From positions 82,842-146,841 of the forward strand of contig JAIYAP010000059.1 in the NCBI GenBank assembly GCA_027488935.1: a DNA stretch of 64,000 nt, written 5' to 3'. This DNA is from Saprospiraceae bacterium. Its GTDB lineage: Bacteria > Bacteroidota > Bacteroidia > Chitinophagales > Saprospiraceae. The notes beneath the pieces were generated by a model, which was not told where the DNA came from, did no database searches, and saw only the letters and a list, made by a program, of their open reading frames with translations. Each line of letters opens with the position of its first letter. Within the stretch, counting starts at the first letter, position 1. Below are positions 50,131 through 59,018 of this stretch, piece after piece. A program made the translations under genes and the position numbers.

Positions 50131-50171
50131 CTCACTCATCACTCATCACTCATCACTCATCACTCATCACT
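50131..50171. repeat. Tandem 7-mer repeat (CACTCAT)5
   Basis: Five exact copies of CACTCAT with a partial copy lie between the convergent ferredoxin and VOC genes and run into the VOC stop codon. The 7-nt period makes it likely to change length by slippage. It has no spacers and is not a CRISPR array. Confidence 0.9.
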
Positions 50172-50538
50172 ACTTCTGCTGCCAAAGCTCCACCTTATTC
50201 CCCTCTGGATCCAAAATCCAGGCAAATTTTCCAAATTCGTCATCTGTAGGTTCGCCTTCGAGCGGTATTTCCTCGATTTTTAATTGCTCAATCAGGGCAT
50301 CCAGGTCGTGAACCCGGAAATTGATCATAATCATAGACTCAGAAGGGGCAAAATACTCCGAACTGCGTCGAAAAAAACTCAAAACCGAATAAGCTTCCGG
50401 GTTGGTTTCTTCCGCCCAATTAAACTGGGCGCCCCAGTCTTGCATTTCAATGCCCAAATGGCGCGCATACCAGGCACGGGTTTGTTCAACATCCCGGCAT
50501 TTGAGGAAAATTCCGCCGAGTCCAATTACTTTTTTCAT
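50170..50538 (-). CDS. VOC family (glyoxalase/bleomycin resistance-like) protein
   Basis: The 122-residue protein has the beta-alpha-beta-beta-beta VOC fold: GLGGIFLKCRDVEQTRAWYARHLG, SMIMINFRVHDLDALIEQL and a C-terminal FAWILDPEGNKVELWQQ with the usual Glu ligand. Such proteins bind a metal and act on varied substrates, including methylglyoxal adducts, so no reaction can be named. An exact -7 element (50578-50571, minus) precedes the start. A 7-mer tandem repeat touches its stop codon. Confidence 0.9.
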   Translation of the reverse strand: MKKVIGLGGIFLKCRDVEQTRAWYARHLGIEMQDWGAQFNWAEETNPEAYSVLSFFRRSSEYFAPSESMIMINFRVHDLDALIEQLKIEEIPLEGEPTDDEFGKFAWILDPEGNKVELWQQK

Positions 50539-50570
50539 GCTACAGGGTATTTAAATGTTTTTATTTAAAG

Positions 50571-50578
50571 CAAATGTA
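50571..50578 (-). promoter_or_regulatory. -7 promoter element of the VOC gene
   Basis: TACATTTG on the minus strand matches TAnnTTTG exactly, 33 bases before the VOC ATG and 41 bases before the divergent dapB start. Confidence 0.6.
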
Positions 50579-50618
50579 TGAACTTTGCCACAAATAAAAA
50601 CTTTTTGTTTGATATTTT

Positions 50619-51341
50619 ATGAAAATTGGACTGTTAGGATACGGAAAAATGGGTAAAACCATTGAATCATTGTCGCTGGAGCAAGGCTTTACCGTGGTTT
50701 GGAAAATTGGCGCAAGCGAACGCGCATCATTGACCGATGCCCTGATTCGTGCGGCGGATGTGGTGATTGAGTTCTCCCGTCCGGAAGCAGCAGTTGAAAA
50801 CATCATGGCTTGCATCAACGCCGGGGTACCTGTTGTGAGTGGCACCACGGGTTGGACGGATGCCTTACCAACCGTACAGAAGGCTTGTTTGGAACAACAG
50901 GGTGCTTTTATCTGGGCGTCCAATTTTAGTGTGGGGGTCAATTTGTTTTTTGCCCTCAACCGCTACCTCGCACGCCTTATGAATGCCCGGCCTGAATACC
51001 AGCCCGCCGTGGAAGAGTGGCACCATATCCACAAATTGGATGCACCAAGTGGCACCGGCCTGACCCTCACCAAAGATATTATCGGACTGCTCAACCGCAA
51101 AGATGGATGGGTGGTGAGTCCAACCGTTGCCGGACAAACCGAAATCCCGATTACCGCTTACCGGGAAGGCGAAATTCCGGGCACCCACCAAATCAGCTGG
51201 GAAAGTGCCATTGACTCGATCACCATCGAACATAAAGCGCATTCCAGAACCGGTTTCGCCCTCGGCGCTGTGCTGGCTGCGCGCTGGTTGCAGGATAAAA
51301 AAGGCGTTTTTACCATGGCCGACGTATTAGGCATCGAATAA
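50619..51341 (+). CDS. dapB: 4-Hydroxy-tetrahydrodipicolinate reductase
   Basis: The 240-residue enzyme reduces a lysine and diaminopimelate precursor with NAD(P)H. Visible motifs are the nucleotide loop IGLLGYGKMGKTIE, the SGTTGW loop, ASNFSVGVNLFF and the catalytic EWHHIHKLDAPSGT. The length is close to the usual 240-270. It is divergent from the VOC gene and followed 19 bases downstream by an FtsE-type ATPase gene on the same strand. No other lysine genes are in the window. Confidence 0.95.
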   Translation: MKIGLLGYGKMGKTIESLSLEQGFTVVWKIGASERASLTDALIRAADVVIEFSRPEAAVENIMACINAGVPVVSGTTGWTDALPTVQKACLEQQGAFIWASNFSVGVNLFFALNRYLARLMNARPEYQPAVEEWHHIHKLDAPSGTGLTLTKDIIGLLNRKDGWVVSPTVAGQTEIPITAYREGEIPGTHQISWESAIDSITIEHKAHSRTGFALGAVLAARWLQDKKGVFTMADVLGIE

Positions 51342-51360
51342 GTTTGGGTAAAATATTTAA

Positions 51361-52095
51361 ATGCCCCAATTTTGCGCTTTCTTTTCCACGACCAACCCGC
51401 ACACCGCTTTGAATATTGTAAAACTGAGTAATACCGATATCTGTCAGCAAGACGGTAAAATCATCCTCGAAAAAATCAACCTGACCATCGGTGCCGGGGA
51501 ATTTACCTACCTTATAGGCAAAACTGGCAGTGGCAAAACCTCCCTGCTCAAAACCATTTACGCTGCCCTACCCCTCATCAACGGACATGGCGAAGTGGCG
51601 GGTTTTGATTTGAAAGATATTAAGCGCCAGAATGTGCACTTGCTACGCCGCAAATTGGGCATCGTTTTTCAGGATTTTAACCTGCTGAGCGATCGAAATG
51701 TGTTTGAAAACCTGCTGTTTGTGCTGCGCGCCACCGGTTGGACCAGCCAGTCCGAAATGGATAAACGCGCGAATGATGTGCTCGCCGAAGTTGGATTACA
51801 AGGAAAACACCTTGCCATGCCTTTTGAACTTTCCGGTGGCGAACAACAACGGGTGGTGATCGCCCGCGCACTCCTGAATCAGCCTGTCTTGCTGATCGCC
51901 GATGAACCCACGGGCAACCTGGATCCCGAAACCAGCGATGATGTTTTGGTGCTGATGCGCAATTTGGCCAAACAACACAATACCGCTGTGCTCTGCGCAA
52001 CCCATGATTACCGCATTTTACAAAATTTTCCGGCGCGCATTGTCCGCGTACAAAATGGAAAATTGATCGATGATGAAGGTGTAGCAATAAAATAA
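51361..52095 (+). CDS. ftsE: FtsE-type ABC transporter ATPase
   Basis: The protein is a single ABC nucleotide-binding domain with Walker A ([13 protein letters not shown]), Q-loop region (FQDFNLL), signature [15 protein letters not shown], Walker [15 protein letters not shown] and the H-loop at CATHDYR. This compact form with '[12 protein letters not shown]' and no membrane part fits FtsE, which with FtsX controls cell-wall hydrolysis at division. No ftsX is adjacent. The start is uncertain: the ATG at 51361 gives 244 residues, but its first 16 residues are unlike FtsE, and a TTG at 51409 would match the family better. A CCAATTTTGC box at 51365-51374 could be the promoter, which would favour the later start. 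Confidence 0.85.
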   Translation: MPQFCAFFSTTNPHTALNIVKLSNTDICQQDGKIILEKINLTIGAGEFTYLIGKTGSGKTSLLKTIYAALPLINGHGEVAGFDLKDIKRQNVHLLRRKLGIVFQDFNLLSDRNVFENLLFVLRATGWTSQSEMDKRANDVLAEVGLQGKHLAMPFELSGGEQQRVVIARALLNQPVLLIADEPTGNLDPETSDDVLVLMRNLAKQHNTAVLCATHDYRILQNFPARIVRVQNGKLIDDEGVAIK

Positions 52096-52169
52096 TACAA
52101 AATTGAAAGGGAAATTTTAACTAAGTAAAATATTACCTTAATCGAACGTGCAAGAAAACGAAAAGACTG

Positions 52170-52177
52170 TACTTTTG
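52170..52177 (+). promoter_or_regulatory. -7 promoter element of sucC
   Basis: TACTTTTG matches TAnnTTTG exactly, 52 bases before the sucC ATG at 52230. Confidence 0.6.
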
Positions 52178-52229
52178 GGCAGCCAATGGCGCTAACCATT
52201 TTTTCAACTTTTAATTTCGGAACCATTCA

Positions 52230-53423
52230 ATGAATCTTCACGAATATCAGGGCAAAGAACTGCTCAAATCATTTGGCGTTAAAATTCAGGAAGGCATCGT
52301 TGCGCACACGGCTGAGGAAGCGGTTGCGGCTGCCATCCAAATGAAAGAACTGTACAATTCCGGGTGGGTTGTGGTAAAAGCGCAGGTACATGCAGGCGGA
52401 CGTGGCAAAGGCGGTGGTGTAAAACTCGCGAAAAGTCCTGAACAAGCGGGCGAAATTACCCAGGCGATGATTGGGATGCAGCTTGTAACACCACAAACCA
52501 GCGCGGAAGGCAAACTTGTGCGTAAGGTATTGGTTGCGCAAGATGTGTTTTATCCAGGTGCCAACGAACCTAAAGAATTCTATATCAGCATTTTGACCGA
52601 CCGCGGCCGCGGCGGCAACGTGATTGTGTACTCGCCAGACGGTGGTATGGATATTGAAAAAGTAGCCGAAGAAACCCCAGAACGGGTACACACGGAGTTT
52701 ATTGACCCATTGTTGGGATTACGTCCTTTCCAAGCACAAAAAGTGGCCTTCGCTTTTGGCTTGAGCGGACAAGCATTCAAAGAAATGGTCGATTTTGTAC
52801 AACGCCTGTATGCTGCCTTCCTGGGTAGCGATGCTGCGATGTTTGAAATCAACCCTTGTTTGAAAACCAGCGACGATAAAATTATCGCGGTGGATGCAAA
52901 AGTTACCCTGGACGATAACGCCCTGTACCGCCATAAAGACCTGGAAGCGATGCGCGATACCGACGAGGAAGATCCATCCGATGTGGAAGCACAGGCGCTC
53001 GACCTCAACTATGTAAAACTCGACGGTAACGTGGGTTGCATGGTAAATGGCGCAGGATTGGCGATGGCTACCATGGATTTGATTCAACTTTCAGGGGGCG
53101 AACCTGCCAACTTCCTGGACGTGGGTGGTACCGCCGATGCACAACGGGTAGAAAATGCGATGCGTTTTATCCTGAAAGACAAAAATGTAAAAGCAATTTT
53201 GATCAATATTTTTGGCGGTATCGTACGCTGCGACCGGGTTGCCCAGGGCGTAGTAGATGCTTACAAGAAAATTGGCGATATTCCAGTACCGGTGATTGTG
53301 CGCCTGCAAGGCACCAACGCCGATATTGCGAAAAAAATCATCGACGAATCTGGCCTGAAAGTAATGGGCGCTGTAGAATTCCAGGAAGCCGCGGATTTGG
53401 TTTCCAAGGTATTGGCTTCCTAG
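52230..53423 (+). CDS. sucC: Succinyl-CoA ligase, beta subunit
   Basis: The 397-residue subunit of succinyl-CoA synthetase converts succinyl-CoA, ADP or GDP and phosphate to succinate and NTP in the TCA cycle. The ATP-grasp domain starts MNLHEYQGKELLKSFGV and has VVVKAQVHAGGRGKGGGVKLA and EINPCLKTSDDKIIAVDAK. The C-terminal ligase domain has MVNGAGLAMATMDLIQLSGG, PANFLDVGGTADAQRV and LINIFGGIVRCDRVAQG. The length is standard. The alpha subunit gene sucD is not adjacent, as is often the case in Bacteroidota. A clear terminator follows. Confidence 0.97.
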   Translation: MNLHEYQGKELLKSFGVKIQEGIVAHTAEEAVAAAIQMKELYNSGWVVVKAQVHAGGRGKGGGVKLAKSPEQAGEITQAMIGMQLVTPQTSAEGKLVRKVLVAQDVFYPGANEPKEFYISILTDRGRGGNVIVYSPDGGMDIEKVAEETPERVHTEFIDPLLGLRPFQAQKVAFAFGLSGQAFKEMVDFVQRLYAAFLGSDAAMFEINPCLKTSDDKIIAVDAKVTLDDNALYRHKDLEAMRDTDEEDPSDVEAQALDLNYVKLDGNVGCMVNGAGLAMATMDLIQLSGGEPANFLDVGGTADAQRVENAMRFILKDKNVKAILINIFGGIVRCDRVAQGVVDAYKKIGDIPVPVIVRLQGTNADIAKKIIDESGLKVMGAVEFQEAADLVSKVLAS

Positions 53424-53447
53424 AACAAAACGAAATATTTTTTATAT

Positions 53448-53485
53448 AGCGCTTTCAGGTTTATCCTGGGAGCGCTGTTTTTTTT
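53448..53485 (+). terminator. Terminator of sucC
   Basis: AGCGCTTTCAGG pairs with CCTGGGAGCGCT (two G-T wobbles) and is followed by eight T residues, 25 bases after the sucC stop. Confidence 0.85.
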
Positions 53486-53530
53486 ATTGGAGCCTGTTAA
53501 CGGATCAATAATCTCCCACTTATTACCCTT

Positions 53531-53627
53531 GCTCGCGCGCGGTTCTACCGCGTGTGTCGATCATTGGGGCTCTGCCCCACGGGTAGAACCCGTATGATCG
53601 GCGCACGCGGTAGAACCGCGCGCGAGC
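53531..53627. repeat. 97-nt palindromic three-way-junction element
   Basis: A perfect 24-bp outer stem (53531-53554 with 53604-53627) is extended by a 7-bp stem (CGATCAT with ATGATCG) and ends in two small perfect hairpins, TGGGGC-TCT-GCCCCA and CGGGT-AGA-ACCCG. The short word GGTAGAACC or its complement occurs in the outer arms and in the second hairpin. This looks like a REP-type or other mobile palindrome rather than a plain terminator. It lies between two convergent genes that each have their own terminator. Confidence 0.8.
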
Positions 53628-53642
53628 GGGAAATGGGGCATT

Positions 53643-53680
53643 AAAAAAAGCGACGCCCGATTGAATCGAACGCCGCTTTT
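53643..53680 (-). terminator. Terminator of the thioredoxin-like T9SS gene
   Basis: On the minus strand AAAAGCGGCG pairs with CGTCGCTTTT, with a smaller inner CGATT/AATCG pair, followed by T7. It lies 23 bases after the stop at 53703. Confidence 0.8.
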
Positions 53681-53702
53681 CCGAAGTAAAAACCTCCAAA
53701 TA

Positions 53703-55214
53703 CTATTTCGCCACTACAAAACGCAAGGTTTTCATGCCTGTATTGGTTTGTAAGTGCAAGAAGTAAATACCATTTGACAAACTTGCCAAAGACAAGTTGT
53801 ACTGGTTTTTACCAATTGCTTGTGGAATTGCAGTTTGCGTGCGCACCAATTGGCCCGTAGCATTGCTTACAGACAAATTGCAGTCACTTGCAGCATCCAA
53901 AGTGTAAGTCACCGTCAGTTGATCTACTGCTGGATTTGGGAAAATCTCGAAGCTGGAGATTTCTTTTGGCTCCAACGTACCGCTTGTTTTTGGTGCAAAC
54001 GTGTGCTTTTCGTTAGCAGTCCAGTTGCCAATTTTTGTAAAGAATGGGGTTGTATTGCCCAATTCGAACAAACGGATCAAACCTGGAGGCGCGATGCCAT
54101 CACCAGCACCGTCAACTACTTTCAAAGTGAAGCAGCTGTTTGCAGGAATTTCGAAGGTGTCGCGAATCAATACGCTGTTGCCATATGCACTTGGATCGGC
54201 AGGTGAACCCGCTGGGAATGCACCACCGCCATTTGCACCTACTTTTACGTTACCACCATTCGCAATTTCATTGCCCGCATCGTCGTAAGCCACCCAGTAA
54301 GTGTCTTTTCCGTTTACATCCGTACGAATGTTCAAAATGATCTGCTGTTGGGTCAATTTCTCCTGTGCAGGCAAAATGTCCGCGCTTACCGTGCTTTCAA
54401 CAGAGTTTGCGCCATCGTTTACAGAAACAATCGAAGCGCTCAAGGTACCCGCTGTTGGGATTTGAACTGCATCAAAAGTCAATTTGTCTACGTGCAAAAC
54501 GCCTGTATTTGGTTCAAATGTTTTAGTTTGAATCACTTGGCCGTTCCAACGCAACTCCATTACAAGTTTCGAAACTTTGAGACCACCCAGGTTTGACAGG
54601 TTCACGGTAGGCGTTACAGTTTGTGCCGCGCAGATTTCTACACCCAAAGTACCCGGATCCAGGGTGTTCAATTTTGAATAGTTATTTGGGATCGTGCCCA
54701 CACAAGCGCTTGCTTTCGTCCACAACGCAGTAGCGCTCTGCTGATCTACTTGTGTATTGGTTTTGTCTGGACAAACCAACATACCTGTTGGGAAGTAGGT
54801 TGTTTCAAAGCTGTTGGCAATCGCAGCATTGTCGATGATTGGGAAGCCAGTACCTGCTACCCAGTTGCCTTGGGTGCCACCGTTGCAACCGGCAGGACCG
54901 TACAAACAAGCCAGGTTGGTAGCGCCGTCGCCTTCAATAAAGAATACGAAAGATTTGCCATCGCCTTCTGGACCGTGGGCAGCAAAATAGTTTTCCAATT
55001 GGCCAGAATTGTGGTAGCTCCAGCATGGACCACACCAGGTAGCAGATACATCAATGACTACTGGGCGACCAGACTCCAGGATTTCGTACAAATCCCAAAC
55101 ACGACCACTGATATCTTTGGCGGTAAAATTCGGCACCGTAGCGCCATTAGGCAATTGCGCAGAAAGCGCAGAAATAGAAAAAACAAGAACAACTAAGGTC
55201 AAAAAACGTTTCAT
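53703..55214 (-). CDS. Secreted thioredoxin-like T9SS protein
   Basis: The 503-residue protein has a signal peptide (FLTLVVLVFSISALSA), then a thioredoxin/TlpA-like domain at about 20-180 with the active-site motif ATWCGPCWSYHN and GFPIIDNAAIANSFETTYFPTG. A beta-rich middle follows (KVSKLVMELRWNGQVIQTK, VLIRDTFEIPANSCFTL), then a type A T9SS sorting domain at the end (FEIFPNPAVDQLTVTYTL, LSNGIYFLHLQTN, final RFVVAK). A CGPC thioredoxin site on a T9SS-secreted protein points to disulfide chemistry outside the cell or on its surface. I start at 55214 where the signal begins. An exact -7 element lies at 55258-55251 on the minus strand. Codon bias suggests good expression. Confidence 0.9.
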   Translation of the reverse strand: MKRFLTLVVLVFSISALSAQLPNGATVPNFTAKDISGRVWDLYEILESGRPVVIDVSATWCGPCWSYHNSGQLENYFAAHGPEGDGKSFVFFIEGDGATNLACLYGPAGCNGGTQGNWVAGTGFPIIDNAAIANSFETTYFPTGMLVCPDKTNTQVDQQSATALWTKASACVGTIPNNYSKLNTLDPGTLGVEICAAQTVTPTVNLSNLGGLKVSKLVMELRWNGQVIQTKTFEPNTGVLHVDKLTFDAVQIPTAGTLSASIVSVNDGANSVESTVSADILPAQEKLTQQQIILNIRTDVNGKDTYWVAYDDAGNEIANGGNVKVGANGGGAFPAGSPADPSAYGNSVLIRDTFEIPANSCFTLKVVDGAGDGIAPPGLIRLFELGNTTPFFTKIGNWTANEKHTFAPKTSGTLEPKEISSFEIFPNPAVDQLTVTYTLDAASDCNLSVSNATGQLVRTQTAIPQAIGKNQYNLSLASLSNGIYFLHLQTNTGMKTLRFVVAK

Positions 55215-55250
55215 GCGATGTTGTTTTACGAGATGAATGATTTTGCGAGC

Positions 55251-55258
55251 CAAATATA
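55251..55258 (-). promoter_or_regulatory. -7 promoter element of the thioredoxin-like T9SS gene
   Basis: TATATTTG on the minus strand matches TAnnTTTG exactly, 37 bases before the ATG. It lies inside the longer open frame and so argues against that longer start. Confidence 0.6.
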
Positions 55259-55450
55259 AATCGGCCAAACGGATTTAATGTTTTTTTCTGCTTGGAATTG
55301 TCATTTGTATGCTAAAATGTTTTGTTTGTAAGGCAATCAAGCGAATTAATTAGCGTGTTTTCGCTGTTCTTCCGCTTTCCGTTTAAACCAAAATAAGGGT
55401 GGTTTGGTTTTAAAAAAAATCACCCGTTTCATGTCTTTTAATTTTATACA

Positions 55451-55915
55451 ATGTCTAAAAGTACCGAACCGAACAAACCGGAAGCATTCGTCAATCCAAT
55501 TGATAAAGATAAAGTGACCGAAACGCCCGGATTGCTCCCTTATGCGCACACGGCCGGTGGTGCCGTCATTCGCCCGGAAGACAAAGGTCGCATTCGGGGC
55601 AATGCCATGGTGGCCATGTACGATCAAACGGACCGCCAGCTCGAACAATTGCGCCAACAAATGGAAACCCTCATGGCCCAGGCAAAATCGTTGGGCGATC
55701 GCGTATCTATGTCCGAAATCATTTACCAGGCCGATATTCCTTTCAAACCTGTCATACACCATATATATCATCTGTATCAGCGCAAAAAAGATGGTAAACA
55801 TGTTTTGTCTATGGTTTCACCCGCAGAATGGGGAAACAACCCACCTTATGAGCATTTAGCGACCGTGCGCTTGTTAGGCGATCATACCTGGGAAGTTTTA
55901 GAAGGCACCGTTTAA
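55451..55915 (+). CDS. DUF2452 family protein
   Basis: The 154-residue cytoplasmic protein matches what I know of DUF2452: PFVNPIDKDK-like start (here FVNPIDKDKVTETPGLLPYAHT), GGAVIRPEDKGRIRGNAM, a helical middle (LEQLRQQMETLMAQAKSLGDR) and a conserved end with YQADIPFKPVIHHIYHLY and SMVSPAEWG. Its function is unknown; it is common in Bacteroidota. It lies alone between a divergent and a same-strand gene, with 168 bases to the M16 peptidase. Confidence 0.8.
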   Translation: MSKSTEPNKPEAFVNPIDKDKVTETPGLLPYAHTAGGAVIRPEDKGRIRGNAMVAMYDQTDRQLEQLRQQMETLMAQAKSLGDRVSMSEIIYQADIPFKPVIHHIYHLYQRKKDGKHVLSMVSPAEWGNNPPYEHLATVRLLGDHTWEVLEGTV

Positions 55916-56083
55916 AATGAATCACCCTAATCCATGCCGTTTAACGTTTACAAACATTCGTTTGTCCAATGTTTTGTTTATGCCAATAAAAAGGCTGAAT
56001 CTTGCAACGTTTACGTAATTATTCGCACCTGAATGATACGTACATTTCGGCATAAAACTTAACCATCTAACACTTAAACTGGT

Positions 56084-58849
56084 ATGAAACAATTCTTCCT
56101 GCTTGCGGCATTGTTAATGTCTGTAACAGCGGGCTTGCTGGCCCAAAGCGATTACCCAACTTACAACCCGGACGAAATCGATGTACCCTTCACGCGTTTC
56201 CAGTTGCCCAACGGATTGCGCCTGATTGTACACGAAGACCACAAAGCACCCATCGTTGCCATTAATATATGGTACCATGTGGGTTCTAAAAATGAAAAGC
56301 CCGGCAAAAGCGGCTTTGCACACCTTTTCGAGCATTTGATGTTTAATGGCTCGGAAAACTACAATACCGATTATTTCCAGGCACTTGAAGCCATCGGCGG
56401 TACCGACCTCAATGGTACGACCAATGAAGACCGCACCAATTATTTCCAAAATGTACCCCTTTCTGCCATGGACCAGGTGCTTTGGCTCGAAAGTGACCGC
56501 ATGGGCCACCTCCTCGGCGCCATCGACCAGGCTAAATTGGACGAACAGCGCGGTGTGGTTCAAAATGAAAAACGCCAGGGCGAAAACCAGCCTTACTCGC
56601 TCGGTTATGACATCCTGCAAAAAGAAATGTACCCACCCCACCACCCGTATGGCCACACGGTGATCGGTGAAATGGAGGATTTGAATGCTGCTACGGTAGC
56701 CGATGTACACCAATGGTTTAAGTCGTATTACGGCGCAGCCAATGCAGTTTTGGTCATTGCAGGCGACGTTACCCCACAAGTTGCGTATGAAAAGGTGTTG
56801 AAGTATTTCGGAAACATCCCGGCTGGACCAACCATCGCACGTCCATCCCTGAATATCCCAAAACGCACCGGCGAAGTGCGCGCTACCTTCCAGGATCGCG
56901 TACCGGAGCCACAAGTAAATATGGTGTGGAATACCCCACAATGGGGCAGCAACGACGCTGTTTACCTGGATTTGGTGAGCGATGTACTTGCTTCTGGCAA
57001 AAACAGCCGCCTGTTCAAAAAATTGGTGTACGAAAAACAAATTGCGGCTTCTTTATACGCCTATAATTACCCACAGGAAATTTCAGGCAATTTCATGGTT
57101 TCTGCCAATGTAAAACCTGGACATACCCTGGAAGAAGTAGAAGCAGAAATCAATGTGATTTTGAATGATTTCTTGAAAAACGGTCCTACGGAAGAAGAAG
57201 TTAAACGGGTAAAAGCGGCTTATTTCGCTAATTTCCTGAAAGGTTTAGAGCGCATCGGTGGTTTCGGCGGCAAAAGTGACTTGCTTGCGCAAAATGAAGT
57301 ATTCGGCAACAGCGCCGATTATTACAAGAAAATGCTGAAAGTGTACCACGCTGCTACTGCGAAAGACTTGCACGATGCTGCGAAAAAATGGTTGAGCGAT
57401 GGTCGTTTTGTCCTGACCTGCACGCCTTTCCCGGAATACAGCACCTCTGGCAACGAAGCAGACCGCACGAAAAAACCGGACTTGGGTAAAGATATTACCG
57501 CGCAATTCCCTGATTTACAACGCGCTACTTTGAAAAATGGCGTTAAAGTGGTCCTCGCACGTCGTACTGAAAGCCCAACCGTGGTGATGAGCATGATGTT
57601 CGACGCAGGCTACTGCACCGATAAATTTGGTGGCAAACCAGGTTTGGCCAACTTGTCGATGAACATGCTGGATGAAGGTACCAAAACCCTCAGCAGCCTG
57701 CAAATCAATGAAAAATTGCAATTGCTGGGCGCTTCCCTGAATGCTTACAGCGACCTCGACTTCTCTTATGTGGGCTTGAATACCCTGAAGCAATCGCTGG
57801 ATCCAAGTTTGGATATCATGGCAGACGTCATTCTGAACCCTGCTTTCCCGGAAGCGGATCTGAATCGTTTGAAAAACCAGCAATTGAGCTCGATTGCCAA
57901 TGAAATGAAAGAGCCACAATCGATGATCATGCGCGTAATGCCAGAATTGTTGTACGGCAAAGACCATCCTTATGGCATGCCAATGACGGGCACAGGTGAC
58001 GAAAATTCGGTTAAAACCCTCGGTTTGGAAGATGTGCGTGGTTTTTATCAGCACTGGATCCGTCCGAACAACGCAACTTTGGTCGTTACGGGCAACCTGA
58101 CCATGGAAGAATTGGTGGCAAAATTGGAAAAACGCTTCGGTACCTGGCAAAAAGGCGATGTTCCGAAAAAAGTAATTCCGGAAGTAAAAGCCAGCACGAC
58201 CAGCAACAAAATTTTCCTGATCGACCGTCCGGAAAGCGAGCAGTCGATGATTATAGCGGGTTATTTGACCAAGCCTTATGGCCAGTTGGATGAAAACGCC
58301 ATTGAGCAAATGAACAATGTGTTGGGCGGCGATTTTACCAGCCGGATCAACATGAACATTCGCGAAGACAAACACTGGGCTTATGGCGCCGGTTCGTTTA
58401 TTTCCAATACGCGTGGTCAGCGTCCATTCCTGGTTTATGCACCGGTTCAAACCGACAAAACCAAAGAAAGCGCGGTGGAAATCATGAAGGAAATGAACAT
58501 GTTTGTAAAAGAAAAACCGATGACGCAGGCAGAATTTGACAAAACCAAACAAAATACCGTGCTGGGTATGGCGGGTATGTGGGAAACCAACGGCCGCGTA
58601 AATGGCTCTTTGGCCCAATTGGTAAAATACGGCTTGGCCGATGATTACTGGAAAACATACAGCACACGTGTGCAAAAACTGGGCTTGACCGATGTACAAA
58701 ATGTGGCAAAAACCATTGTACAACCTAACAACCTGGGCTGGTTTATGTCGGGTGATGCCGAAAAAGTACTGCCTGGTTTGGAGGAGTTGAAAATGGAGGT
58801 AATCCAGATTGATGCTTCGGGTAAGGTGGTGAAGGGTAGAAAACCTTAA
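56084..58849 (+). CDS. M16 family zinc metallopeptidase, two-half form
   Basis: The 921-residue protein has a signal peptide (LLAALLMSVTAGLLA) and two M16 halves in one chain. The N-terminal half (about 30-480) has the inverted zinc motif GFAHLFEHLMFNGSENY (H80-x-x-E-H84) and a downstream acidic EQRGVVQNEKR region for the third ligand. The C-terminal half (about 490-921) starts LKNGVKVVLARR and has MLDEGTKTLSS where a second zinc site would be, so it is the inactive partner. Such enzymes degrade peptides inside a closed chamber in the periplasm. The length is typical for the single-chain form. A strong terminator follows. Confidence 0.93.
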   Translation: MKQFFLLAALLMSVTAGLLAQSDYPTYNPDEIDVPFTRFQLPNGLRLIVHEDHKAPIVAINIWYHVGSKNEKPGKSGFAHLFEHLMFNGSENYNTDYFQALEAIGGTDLNGTTNEDRTNYFQNVPLSAMDQVLWLESDRMGHLLGAIDQAKLDEQRGVVQNEKRQGENQPYSLGYDILQKEMYPPHHPYGHTVIGEMEDLNAATVADVHQWFKSYYGAANAVLVIAGDVTPQVAYEKVLKYFGNIPAGPTIARPSLNIPKRTGEVRATFQDRVPEPQVNMVWNTPQWGSNDAVYLDLVSDVLASGKNSRLFKKLVYEKQIAASLYAYNYPQEISGNFMVSANVKPGHTLEEVEAEINVILNDFLKNGPTEEEVKRVKAAYFANFLKGLERIGGFGGKSDLLAQNEVFGNSADYYKKMLKVYHAATAKDLHDAAKKWLSDGRFVLTCTPFPEYSTSGNEADRTKKPDLGKDITAQFPDLQRATLKNGVKVVLARRTESPTVVMSMMFDAGYCTDKFGGKPGLANLSMNMLDEGTKTLSSLQINEKLQLLGASLNAYSDLDFSYVGLNTLKQSLDPSLDIMADVILNPAFPEADLNRLKNQQLSSIANEMKEPQSMIMRVMPELLYGKDHPYGMPMTGTGDENSVKTLGLEDVRGFYQHWIRPNNATLVVTGNLTMEELVAKLEKRFGTWQKGDVPKKVIPEVKASTTSNKIFLIDRPESEQSMIIAGYLTKPYGQLDENAIEQMNNVLGGDFTSRINMNIREDKHWAYGAGSFISNTRGQRPFLVYAPVQTDKTKESAVEIMKEMNMFVKEKPMTQAEFDKTKQNTVLGMAGMWETNGRVNGSLAQLVKYGLADDYWKTYSTRVQKLGLTDVQNVAKTIVQPNNLGWFMSGDAEKVLPGLEELKMEVIQIDASGKVVKGRKP

Positions 58850-58970
58850 ACCCGGATTTGGGTGGATTTGATGGATGGATGGATAAAAAATTGATTTTCA
58901 ATGGATTAGCATTTATCCTTTTACATGACCACTTAGTGTTGATGATAACAGGATTTTTTATGAAAATATT

Positions 58971-59006
58971 AAGGGGGGACTGGTCGTTATGGCCAGTCCC
59001 CCCTTT
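58971..59006 (+). terminator. Terminator between convergent genes
   Basis: GGGGGGACTGG pairs with CCAGTCCCCCC around a short loop and is followed by TTTATTTTT. It ends the M16 transcript; a weaker T-tract on the minus side may also serve the lipoprotein gene at 59019. Confidence 0.9.
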
Positions 59007-59018
59007 ATTTTTGCTCAT

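Noticed and set aside
50131..50171. Short tandem array as a CRISPR
   Set aside because: The period is 7 nt with no spacers and no cas gene nearby.
56114..57040. A 308-codon minus-strand frame opposite the M16 N-terminal half
   Set aside because: It has no domain-like pattern and no promoter, and the plus strand carries the HLFEH zinc motif here.
57515..58723. A 402-codon open frame antisense to the M16 peptidase
   Set aside because: It has His/Phe/Gln-heavy, patternless content and no motif, and it lies fully opposite a gene with clear family motifs. It is a by-product of codon bias on the other strand.
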